Shown here: one piece after another, positions 1 through 5,247 of the stretch | Numbering within the stretch: position 1 is the first letter of the stretch | Layout: each line of letters opens with the position of its first letter | Assembly (NCBI GenBank): GCA_035642125.1 | Contig: DASQSZ010000330.1 | Span: 1-5,247 of the forward strand | Direction: 5' to 3' | Length of the DNA: 5,247 bases | Source of the DNA: CALAED01 sp937891035 | GTDB lineage: Bacteria > Actinomycetota > Actinomycetes > Streptosporangiales > Streptosporangiaceae | Notes under the pieces: generated by a model | What the model was told of the DNA's origin: nothing | Databases searched by the model: none | What the model saw: the letters and a program-made list of their open reading frames with translations, nothing else | Program-made: the position numbers and the translations under genes

Positions 1-58
1 TCCGGTCCTCGACGTCGTCTTGGATCTGCTCGCCGTTGACCGTGATAGTCACCTTCAC
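1..58 (-). CDS. Molybdenum hydroxylase [2Fe-2S] small subunit (CoxS/XdhC-type), N-terminal fragment
   Basis: Only the first 19 codons are in the window; the gene runs off the left edge. From a GTG at 58-56 it reads MKVTITVNGEQIQDDVEDR. This is how small subunits of the xanthine dehydrogenase / aerobic CO dehydrogenase family begin: a beta strand, then VNGE, then the acidic stretch before the usual TLL..LRE..GLTGTH region. The GTG overlaps the TGA of the large-subunit gene as GTGA, which implies translational coupling and a shared complex. A GAGGA Shine-Dalgarno core sits 7 nt upstream. In this family the subunit carries two [2Fe-2S] clusters that pass electrons from the molybdenum centre to FAD. 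The cluster cysteines lie outside the window, so identity rests on the short N-terminus and the context. A second in-frame GTG two codons on is possible but would trim the strand. Confidence 0.85.
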   Translation of the reverse strand, partial: MKVTITVNGEQIQDDVEDR

Positions 59-2319
59 TGTCCGGTCCTCGCTTCGTTGATCGCGGTCCACACTCGTTCC
101 GGCGTGGTCGGCATGTCGATGTGGCGTACGCCGAGATGGGACACGGCGTCCACGACGGCGTTCTGCACGGCCGGCGTCGCCCCGATCGTGCCGGCCTCGC
201 CGATACCCTTCACCCCGAGCGGGTTGAGCGGCGTCGGCGTCGCCATGTCCACCAGCTCAAAGCTGGGCAGCTCGGTCGCGGTGATGAACGGGTAGTCCAC
301 CAGGGTGCTCGTGACCGGGTTGCCCTGAGCGTCGTACAGCACCTCCTCCAGGAGCGCCTGCGCCGCCCCCTGAGCGATGCCGCCCTGCCGTTGGCCCTCG
401 GCCAGCACCGGGTTGAGCACCGGGCCGGCGTCGTCGACGGTCACGTGCCGCACCAGCCGGACCTTGCCCGTCTCGGCGTCGACCTCCACCACCGCGACGT
501 GCGCGCCGAAGGGGAAGGTGGACTTGTTCGAGGTGAAGTGCACGTCGGCGGCCAGCCCGTCGGAGCCGGCCAGCTGGGCGAGCCGCCCCCAGTCGAGCCC
601 GATGTCCGGGGTGCCGCGGACCCGCCACAGCCCGTCGGCCGTGTCGAACTCCAGGTCGGCCTTGTCGGCCTCGAGCTCGTCGGCGGCCAGCTCTTTGGCC
701 CGCTCCTTCACCTCGAGCGCGGCCTGGTGGACGGCGGTGCCGCCGAGCTGCAGCGACCGGGACCCGAAGGTGCCGATGCCGACCGGGATGGCGTCGGTGT
801 CGCCGTGCCGTACGGTGATCTTGTCCATGGGGATGCCCAGCTCGTCGTGCACGAGCATCGCCCAGGCGGTGGCGTGCCCCTGGCCGTGCGGCGAGCTGCC
901 GGTCAGCACGGTCACGGTGCCGTCGTCGTGCACCACGAGCCGCGCCGTCTCGCCTATCTCCGGGACGCCGCCGGTGATCTCGACATAGGCGGAAAGACCG
1001 ATGCCGAGCTGGACGGGGTCGCCGGCCTCGCGGCGCCGGGCCTGCTCGGCCCGCAGTTCGTCGTAGCCGGCCGCCGCCAGCACCCGGTCGAGCGCGGCGG
1101 CGTACTCGCCCGTGTCGTATTCCATGCCGCCTGGCGTGGTGTGGGGGAACTTATCCGGCGCGATGAAGTTGCGGCGGCGCACCTCGCGCGGGTCCATCCC
1201 GATCTCGGCGGCGAACATGTCCACCGCCCGCTCGATCGCCGCGGTCGCCTCGGGCCGTCCCGCCCCGCGGTACGCGGCCACCGGCGTCGTGTTCGTCGCC
1301 GCCACCTGGAAGTAGGCCTCGACGTGCGGGATGTCGTAGACACCGCTCGCCATCGACTTGGTCAGCGTGGCCAGCAGCGTCGCCATCCGCGGGTAGGCGC
1401 CGGCGTCTTGCACCAGGTCGAGCCGGTAGGCGGTGATCCGGCCGTCACGCGTGCCGCCGATCTTGAAAGTCTGCCGCTGGCCGCGGCCGTGGGTCATGCC
1501 GACGAGGTTCTCGCTGCGCGTCTCGACCCAACGCACCGGGCGCCCGGTGCGCTTGGCCGCCCAGGCCACGGCGACCCCCTCGCGATCCGCGCCGATCTTG
1601 GCGCCGAACCCGCCGCCCACGTCCGGCGTGATCACCCGTACGGCGGACGGATCGATGCCGAGGCCGCCGGCGACCGCGTCCCTCGCCCAGTGCGCGTTTT
1701 GGGTGCTGACCCATACCGTGAGCCGGTCATGTGCCCAGGCGGCAGCGGCGGCGCGGGTCTCCAGCGGGACGGGCGCGACCCGCTGGTTGACTATCGTGTG
1801 CTCCACCACGACCTCGCACGCCGCGAAGGCGTCGTCGCCGGCGCCCTCATCCTGTGCGGCGGCGAGCACGTTCGACCCGCTTTCCGGGAACAGCAGGGTC
1901 TCGCCGCGCAGCGCGTCCTCGAGGTCGACGACGGGAGGGAGCGGCTCGTACTCCACGGTCACCAGATCGGCCGCGTCCTCGCCCTGGTAGCGGCCGTCCG
2001 TCACCACGAGCGCGACCGGCTCGCCGACGTAACGAACCGCGTCCTTGGCCAGCATCGGTTCCGCGGTCGGGTTGCCATCGGCCGGCGCCGGCAGATCGTC
2101 GGTGTCCTGGCCGGTCAGCACCTCGACCACGCCGGGCACGCCGCGGGCGGCCGAGACGTCGACGCCGGTGATCCGCGCGTGCGCGTACGGGCTGCGCACG
2201 AACGTGACGTACGCCGCGCCGGTCAGCTCGGGTTCGCGCAGGTCGTCGGTGTAGGTGCCGCCGGTGGTCAGCAGGCGGGGGTCTTCGACCCGGACCACCC
2301 GGGTCCCCATGATGCTCAC
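55..2319 (-). CDS. Molybdopterin-binding large subunit of a xanthine dehydrogenase / form II CoxL-like molybdenum hydroxylase
   Basis: This is the catalytic subunit (about 754 aa, a usual length) of a molybdenum hydroxylase, which inserts a water-derived oxygen into a substrate C-H bond. Landmarks counted from the GTG start: EDPRLLTTGG near residue 13, YVGEPVALVV near 97, VGGGFGAK at 234-241, AYRGAGR at 349-355, HGQGH at 478-482, and GIGEAG with the expected catalytic base Glu at 708. AYRGAGR is the form II signature. The Cys of true CO dehydrogenases (form I, AYxCSFR) is replaced by Gly, so CO oxidation should not be assumed. The start was chosen because GGAAAGG lies 9 nt before the GTG at 2319-2317. 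A TTG at 2328 abuts that site and an ATG at 2310 lacks a good one; a TGA at 2340-2338 excludes anything longer. The small subunit follows with a 4-nt overlap. No FAD subunit is visible; it may lie further downstream. The physiological substrate is unknown. Confidence 0.95.
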   Translation of the reverse strand: MSIMGTRVVRVEDPRLLTTGGTYTDDLREPELTGAAYVTFVRSPYAHARITGVDVSAARGVPGVVEVLTGQDTDDLPAPADGNPTAEPMLAKDAVRYVGEPVALVVTDGRYQGEDAADLVTVEYEPLPPVVDLEDALRGETLLFPESGSNVLAAAQDEGAGDDAFAACEVVVEHTIVNQRVAPVPLETRAAAAAWAHDRLTVWVSTQNAHWARDAVAGGLGIDPSAVRVITPDVGGGFGAKIGADREGVAVAWAAKRTGRPVRWVETRSENLVGMTHGRGQRQTFKIGGTRDGRITAYRLDLVQDAGAYPRMATLLATLTKSMASGVYDIPHVEAYFQVAATNTTPVAAYRGAGRPEATAAIERAVDMFAAEIGMDPREVRRRNFIAPDKFPHTTPGGMEYDTGEYAAALDRVLAAAGYDELRAEQARRREAGDPVQLGIGLSAYVEITGGVPEIGETARLVVHDDGTVTVLTGSSPHGQGHATAWAMLVHDELGIPMDKITVRHGDTDAIPVGIGTFGSRSLQLGGTAVHQAALEVKERAKELAADELEADKADLEFDTADGLWRVRGTPDIGLDWGRLAQLAGSDGLAADVHFTSNKSTFPFGAHVAVVEVDAETGKVRLVRHVTVDDAGPVLNPVLAEGQRQGGIAQGAAQALLEEVLYDAQGNPVTSTLVDYPFITATELPSFELVDMATPTPLNPLGVKGIGEAGTIGATPAVQNAVVDAVSHLGVRHIDMPTTPERVWTAINEARTGQ
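66..70 (-). promoter_or_regulatory. Ribosome binding site of the small-subunit gene
   Basis: On the minus strand GAGGA lies 7 nt before the GTG at 58-56, inside the last codons of the large-subunit gene. It supports the GTGA-overlap start. Confidence 0.6.
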
Positions 2320-2328
2320 TCTGCCCAA

Positions 2329-2335
2329 CCTTTCC
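2329..2335 (-). promoter_or_regulatory. Ribosome binding site deciding the large-subunit start
   Basis: The minus strand reads GGAAAGG here, 9 nt before the GTG at 2319-2317. It touches the alternative TTG at 2328-2326 directly, which makes that start unlikely, and is 18 nt from the ATG at 2310-2308. Confidence 0.55.
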
Positions 2336-2430
2336 GCTCAACCTCGGGGGTATTCGGGGTCATCAAAATTCCATCTATCAGGTCGTACGATGCGGTGTCG
2401 TCGGCGCGACAAGGTTCGCGGACGGTCGTT

Positions 2431-2445
2431 TGTGATCAGACCACA
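2431..2445. promoter_or_regulatory. Operator-like imperfect palindrome, GntR/FadR type
   Basis: The minus strand reads TGTGGTCTGATCACA, an odd-centred inverted repeat with a single mismatched pair (six of seven arm positions pair). The core TGGTCTGATCA is close to the TGGTCnGACCA-like sites bound by FadR/FCD-subfamily GntR regulators. It lies about 110 nt before the GTG of the molybdenum hydroxylase large subunit, in the only real intergenic gap of the window. Two direct copies of GGTCGTT (plus strand, 2424-2430 and 2448-2454) flank it with a 24-bp period, and a partial third copy, GGTCGTA, is at 2381-2387. No clear -10/-35 pair was found. The best weak candidate downstream is TTGTCG near 2412-2407 with TACGAC near 2387-2382, at a long 19-nt spacing. 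No GntR gene is in the window, so the cognate protein is unknown. Confidence 0.4.
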
Positions 2446-2464
2446 CAGGTCGTTGAAACGGCAA

Positions 2465-2527
2465 TCACTCATCGGCAATCCGCCCGTCCATGCCAGTCAG
2501 GCCAGTCATGCCAGTCAGGCCAGTCAT
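2465..2527 (-). CDS. Possible 20-codon reading frame made of the tandem repeat
   Basis: An ATG at 2527-2525 overlaps the TGA of the methyltransferase fusion as ATGA. It opens a 20-codon frame reading MTGLTG twice and then MDGRIADE, ending at TGA 2467-2465. Three in-frame ATGs recur every 18 bp (2527, 2509, 2491) because the frame is built from the 9-bp repeat. I see no Shine-Dalgarno site and recognise no family. It could be a coupled leader-type peptide or, more probably, a by-product of repeat expansion. Confidence 0.13.
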   Translation of the reverse strand: MTGLTGMTGLTGMDGRIADE

Positions 2528-2532
2528 GCCAG
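2492..2532. repeat. 9-bp tandem repeat (18-bp higher unit) across a stop codon
   Basis: The plus strand holds GCCAGTCAG, GCCAGTCAT, GCCAGTCAG and GCCAGTCAT in perfect register from 2492 to 2527, followed by a partial GCCAG. The two 9-mers alternate, so the array is also two exact 18-bp units. It covers the last codons and stop (2526-2524) of the methyltransferase fusion and continues into the gap. No strong hairpin or T-tract is present, so it does not look like an intrinsic terminator. Replication slippage is the likely origin; copy number may vary between strains. Confidence 0.9.
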
Positions 2533-4380
2533 CGCCGCGAGCAGGGGATCCAGCGCGGCCAGGTCGTCGCCGGGCACCCGGACCACGACGCCGTCGACGA
2601 GCGGGCGGGCCTCGGTCAGCAAACCGGCCATGAGGTCGAGGCCGACCGACCGCGCACTGTGCGCACTCCGCGCGCCCTGCGCGCCGGCGCTCTCCAGTGC
2701 GGTCAAGGTGGCCGCCGGGATGGTCACGTCGGGCACCTCATGGGCAAGGTAGTCCGCCTCCTCGAAGCTGAGCAGCGGCGCAACGGACAGCAAGATGGGC
2801 ACGTCCTCCTCGGCGAGGGCGTCCACCATACGTCGCAGCGCGGCCAGTTCGTACACGGGCGACGTGACAAGAAATTGCGCCCCGGCGCGGATCTTGGCCC
2901 GGCTCCTGGTGATCTCCGTCGTGAGGTCTTCGGCGCCGGGGTTGATTCGCGCGCCGATGCAAAACGACGTCTTCGTCGTCAGCGGGAGCCCATTGGAGTC
3001 GCGCCCGGAGTTAAGGGCGGACAGCAGCGAGATCAGGCCGAGCGCGTCGACCTCCCAGACGCCGTCGACGGCCGGGTAGTCGCCGAGCACCGGCGGATTG
3101 CCCGTCTCACAGATGATGCTTCGCATGCCGAGGGCGTGCGCACCGAGCAGCTCGGCCTGGAGCGTCATGATGCTCTTGTCCCAGGTGGTCACGGTCGCGA
3201 CGCTCTCCACCCCCGCGTGCTGCTGCAGGTGCAGGGCCATGCTGACCGAGCCGAGCCGGGCCCGGGCGCTGTCCCCGGCGCTCACGGCGTACAGGGCGAT
3301 GCCGCGCCCGCGCAGCGCCGCGACCGTGTCCATCGCGGTGTCGGCCACCCCGCCGACGGGCGGCTCGATCTCGGCGGCGGTGACGAAGCGGCGGCGGGTC
3401 AGCCGGTCGGCGAGCCCGCCTTCGCCGATGCGCACCGGTTCGGGCCCGCGCGAGTACGGGGCCGGCCGAGTGACCGGCCGGGCCGCCGAACCGGCGGCGG
3501 CGCCGGACCACTCGGCGATGCTGTCCGCCGCCACCCGGATGTGCGTCGGCGTCGTCCCGCAGCACCCGCCCACCAGGCCGGCGCCCGCCTCGGCGAAGCG
3601 GCGCAGGTAGCGGGCGAAGTAGGTGCCGTCGATGTTGAACTCGAACCGCCGGCGGCCGAGCAGGCGCGGCTGGCCGGCGTTCGGCTGCGCGCTCACCGGC
3701 AGCGAGGTGAACCGGATGAGGTCTTCCACCACGCTCAGCATGCGCTGCGGGCCGATGGTGCAGTTGGTGCCGAGCATCGCGATCGGCAGGCCGCTCAGCG
3801 CCGAGGCGACCTCGTGCGCGGTCTCGCCGCCCAGTGTGTGGCCGTCGCCGGCGAACGTGGCCTGCGCGATGATCGGTACGTCACCGACGTCGGCGGCCAC
3901 CCGTACGGCCTCCACCAGCTCGTCGAGGTAGCCGAAGGTCTCGAGGACGACGACGTCCACGCCCTCGCCGACGAGCACCTCGATCTGTTCCCTGAGCACG
4001 GCCGCCCGTTCCGCCGCGTCGACGCGGTGCCGTTGCAGCGCCGTCACCGCCGGGGAGACCGAGCCCGCGACGAACACCTCGCGCCCGCTTTCCCGCGCCG
4101 CGGCGGCGGCCAGCCGGACCCCGGCGCGGTTGATGTCGGTCACCTTGTCGGCGTAGCCCTGGTCGCCGAGCCACAGCCGGTTGGCGCCGAACGTGTTGGT
4201 CTGGATGAGGTCGGCGCCCGAGCTGAGGTAGCTCTCGTGAATGGTGGCGACCAGGCTGGGATCGGACAGGTTGAGCTCGGGCAGCGCACGGTCCAGCGTG
4301 TTGCCCGCGGCGTGCAGCATCGTGCCCATGGCACCGTCGCCGATAAGGATCCGCCGCCCGCAGGCCTCGTCAAATCTCAT
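2524..4380 (-). CDS. Bifunctional homocysteine S-methyltransferase / methylenetetrahydrofolate reductase-like fusion (YitJ-type)
   Basis: This 618-aa protein has two domains. Residues 1 to about 292 are a homocysteine S-methyltransferase: GDGAMGTML at 15, TNTFGAN at 61, VLETF at 145, and the zinc ligands Cys207 (TNC) with Cys273-Cys274 (GGCCGTTP). In this family the zinc thiolate site activates homocysteine for methylation to methionine. After a linker rich in Ala, Pro and Arg, residues about 325-612 resemble MetF, the flavin barrel that reduces 5,10-methylene-THF to 5-methyl-THF. Length and order match Bacillus YitJ. There is no cobalamin domain. Glu337 in EIEPP matches the catalytic Glu of E. 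coli MetF (Glu28). Other usual residues differ: the RDRN-like motif reads WDKS, TGDPP reads TGNPP (Asn428) and TQPVYD reads TSPVYE (Ser507). The ATG at 4380 is fixed because the only in-frame codon of note upstream is the preceding gene's TGA. It lies 12 nt after the PucR-type gene, so the two are probably cotranscribed. The methyl donor is unknown. Confidence 0.93.
   Translation of the reverse strand: MRFDEACGRRILIGDGAMGTMLHAAGNTLDRALPELNLSDPSLVATIHESYLSSGADLIQTNTFGANRLWLGDQGYADKVTDINRAGVRLAAAAARESGREVFVAGSVSPAVTALQRHRVDAAERAAVLREQIEVLVGEGVDVVVLETFGYLDELVEAVRVAADVGDVPIIAQATFAGDGHTLGGETAHEVASALSGLPIAMLGTNCTIGPQRMLSVVEDLIRFTSLPVSAQPNAGQPRLLGRRRFEFNIDGTYFARYLRRFAEAGAGLVGGCCGTTPTHIRVAADSIAEWSGAAAGSAARPVTRPAPYSRGPEPVRIGEGGLADRLTRRRFVTAAEIEPPVGGVADTAMDTVAALRGRGIALYAVSAGDSARARLGSVSMALHLQQHAGVESVATVTTWDKSIMTLQAELLGAHALGMRSIICETGNPPVLGDYPAVDGVWEVDALGLISLLSALNSGRDSNGLPLTTKTSFCIGARINPGAEDLTTEITRSRAKIRAGAQFLVTSPVYELAALRRMVDALAEEDVPILLSVAPLLSFEEADYLAHEVPDVTIPAATLTALESAGAQGARSAHSARSVGLDLMAGLLTEARPLVDGVVVRVPGDDLAALDPLLAALA
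2651..2686. repeat. Degenerate 9-bp in-frame repeat coding (G/S)A(Q/R/H) triplets
   Basis: Four 9-bp units (CGCGCACTG, TGCGCACTC, CGCGCGCCC, TGCGCGCCG on the plus strand) lie in the 3' part of the methyltransferase-reductase gene. They encode GAQ-GAR-SAH-SAR, residues 566-577. The segment sits in a surface-type linker before the last helix-strand of the reductase-like domain. It keeps the reading frame and looks like a slippage insertion. Confidence 0.6.
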
Positions 4381-4392
4381 CGTGTCCCAATC

Positions 4393-5247
4393 TCATGGCT
4401 CCCCCAATGCGGTGAGAATCTCCAGCGCCACCTGCGCCATGAGGCGATCGCGGTAGTTGTCGAGCCGCAGCCCGGTGATCTCCTCGATGCGCTTGATCCG
4501 GTACGCGACCGTGTTGGGATGCACGTGCAGGTCGCGCGATGCGCGCTGCGGGCTGCTGTTCGCCCGGAAGTACGCGGCGAGCGTGGTGAGGTACTCGGAG
4601 TTGTGCTCGCGTTCGTGCAGGCTGAGGGCGCCGAGCACGTCCCTGGCGAAGCTTCTGAGCTCGGCGAGTTCGGGCACCTGCAACAACAGCCGGTGGATCC
4701 CGAGGTCCTCGAAGGAGGTGACCGAGCCGATCCGGCCGAGGCGGCGCAAGGTCTCGATGGTGCGGTGCGCCTCGGCGTACGAGCGGGCGATCTCCAGCGG
4801 GTCGCGGCAGGTGCCGCCGATCCCGATGAGGACTCTTGTATCGGGGAACAGCTCGGCCAGCCGGTTCAGGCAGGTGGTGGCGAGCCGGCGCGGCGCGACC
4901 TCCTCGGGGTGCTCGTCGTCCGGCTCCACGGCGACGACCACTACCTCGTCCTCCCGCGCCGAGATGATCGCCTCGGACGCTCTGGTGGTGAAGAAGTGCT
5001 CGATGCTGTCCCGGGCGCGCTGGCGTAGCCCGTCGGCATCCTCGGCGCCGGCGGCGGACTGGGGTACCTCAAAGGCGATCACCAGGACGCAATGCGGCCG
5101 GGCCGGGCGATAGCCGAGGTGCGCCGCCCAGCGCTCCGCCTCGCCCTCCTCGCGGCCGCGGCCGAGCAGCAGGCCTTCGACGAGGTCGTCGCGTACCCGG
5201 CGGGCGGCCGCCGCGACGACACGTTCCCGGCCCATGATGACGCCGCA
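4393..5247 (-). CDS. PucR-family transcriptional activator, C-terminal part (truncated by window edge)
   Basis: The frame is open to the right edge, giving 285 codons. An ATG at 5235 is available, but the sequence there (RERVVAAAARRVRDDLVEGLL) is the linker helix that usually follows an N-terminal PucR or GAF sensor domain. The true start is therefore almost certainly outside the window; family members are usually 400-550 aa. Counting from that ATG, residues about 45-165 form the degenerate GGDEF-like domain (VLIGIGGTCRDPLEIARSY at 135-153). Residues about 213-262 form the PucR C-terminal helix-turn-helix, with SPQRASRDLHVHPNTVAYR at 228-246 as the DNA-reading part. Relatives are cytoplasmic regulators of purine, amino-acid and other nitrogen-compound catabolism, often sensing the pathway substrate. 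It lies 12 nt upstream of the methyltransferase fusion on the same strand, and probably regulates its own cluster. The ligand is unknown because the sensor domain is not visible. Confidence 0.93.
   Translation of the reverse strand, partial: CGVIMGRERVVAAAARRVRDDLVEGLLLGRGREEGEAERWAAHLGYRPARPHCVLVIAFEVPQSAAGAEDADGLRQRARDSIEHFFTTRASEAIISAREDEVVVVAVEPDDEHPEEVAPRRLATTCLNRLAELFPDTRVLIGIGGTCRDPLEIARSYAEAHRTIETLRRLGRIGSVTSFEDLGIHRLLLQVPELAELRSFARDVLGALSLHEREHNSEYLTTLAAYFRANSSPQRASRDLHVHPNTVAYRIKRIEEITGLRLDNYRDRLMAQVALEILTALGEP

Noticed and set aside
1..71. 11-bp direct repeat TCCGGTCCTCG at 1-11 and 61-71
   Set aside because: Both copies are in coding sequence (the small-subunit EDR codons and the large-subunit C-terminal ARTG codons) in different frames. 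It is short and GC-rich, so chance is the simplest explanation.
2341..2430. A sigma-70-type promoter for the hydroxylase genes
   Set aside because: Only weak matches were found (for example TTGTCG with TACGAC at 19-nt spacing). The AT-richer patch near 2360-2390 is suggestive, but no hexamer pair was good enough to list as a feature.
2336..2464. SAM or cobalamin riboswitch in the gap
   Set aside because: The gap lies downstream of the methionine-related gene, not upstream. It is too short and lacks recognisable riboswitch core elements.
2492..2532. The tandem array as a transcription terminator
   Set aside because: The units are direct repeats with no strong inverted pairing, and no T-rich run follows on the minus strand.
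121..5028. A plus-strand open frame of 1635 codons spanning almost the whole window
   Set aside because: The three main minus-strand genes share one codon register (starts at 2319 and 4380 and the regulator's frame differ by multiples of three). Plus-strand stops in this register would need TTA, CTA or TCA sense codons, which are very rare here; the frame ends at a CTA leucine codon of the regulator at 5028-5026. The predicted protein is Arg/Gly/His-rich, with no recognisable domain.
4393..5235. A complete short PucR-type regulator starting at the ATG at 5235
   Set aside because: The frame stays open for the remaining four codons to the window edge, no Shine-Dalgarno site can be seen, and the residues at this ATG match the mid-protein linker helix of longer family members.

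Overview
The window is very GC-rich, uses GTG starts and almost lacks TTA, CTA and TCA codons. This points to a high-GC actinobacterium; genus cannot be fixed from the sequence. Every supported gene lies on the minus strand, so transcription runs from the right edge to the left edge.

In transcription order the layout is as follows. (1) 5247-4393: the C-terminal part of a PucR-family transcriptional activator, whose N-terminus lies beyond the right edge. (2) 4380-2524: a 618-aa fusion of a zinc homocysteine S-methyltransferase with a methylenetetrahydrofolate-reductase-like domain (YitJ-type architecture), starting 12 nt after the regulator's stop. (3) 2523-2320: a gap of about 200 nt. It opens with a 9-bp tandem repeat that straddles the methyltransferase stop codon, and contains a GntR/FadR-like imperfect palindrome and a Shine-Dalgarno site. 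(4) 2319-55: a molybdenum hydroxylase large subunit of the xanthine dehydrogenase / form II CoxL family with the AYRGAGR signature. (5) 58-1: the first 19 codons of the matching [2Fe-2S] small subunit, coupled by a GTGA stop/start overlap.

The hydroxylase subunits clearly form a co-translated unit. The palindrome suggests this unit has its own regulated promoter, separate from or internal to a transcript carrying pucR and the methyltransferase fusion. PucR-type regulators often control catabolism of purines or other nitrogen compounds, and molybdenum hydroxylases often oxidise N-heterocycles. A working inference is therefore a catabolic cluster that hydroxylates a ring and moves a one-carbon unit through homocysteine/folate chemistry, with a methylated heterocycle as one possible substrate. 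The substrate cannot be read from this window. No RNA genes, insertion sequences, CRISPR arrays or convincing terminators were seen. The most unusual points are several substitutions at normally conserved active-site positions in the reductase half of the fusion, the operator-like palindrome, and the tandem repeat that creates a tiny stop-coupled reading frame.
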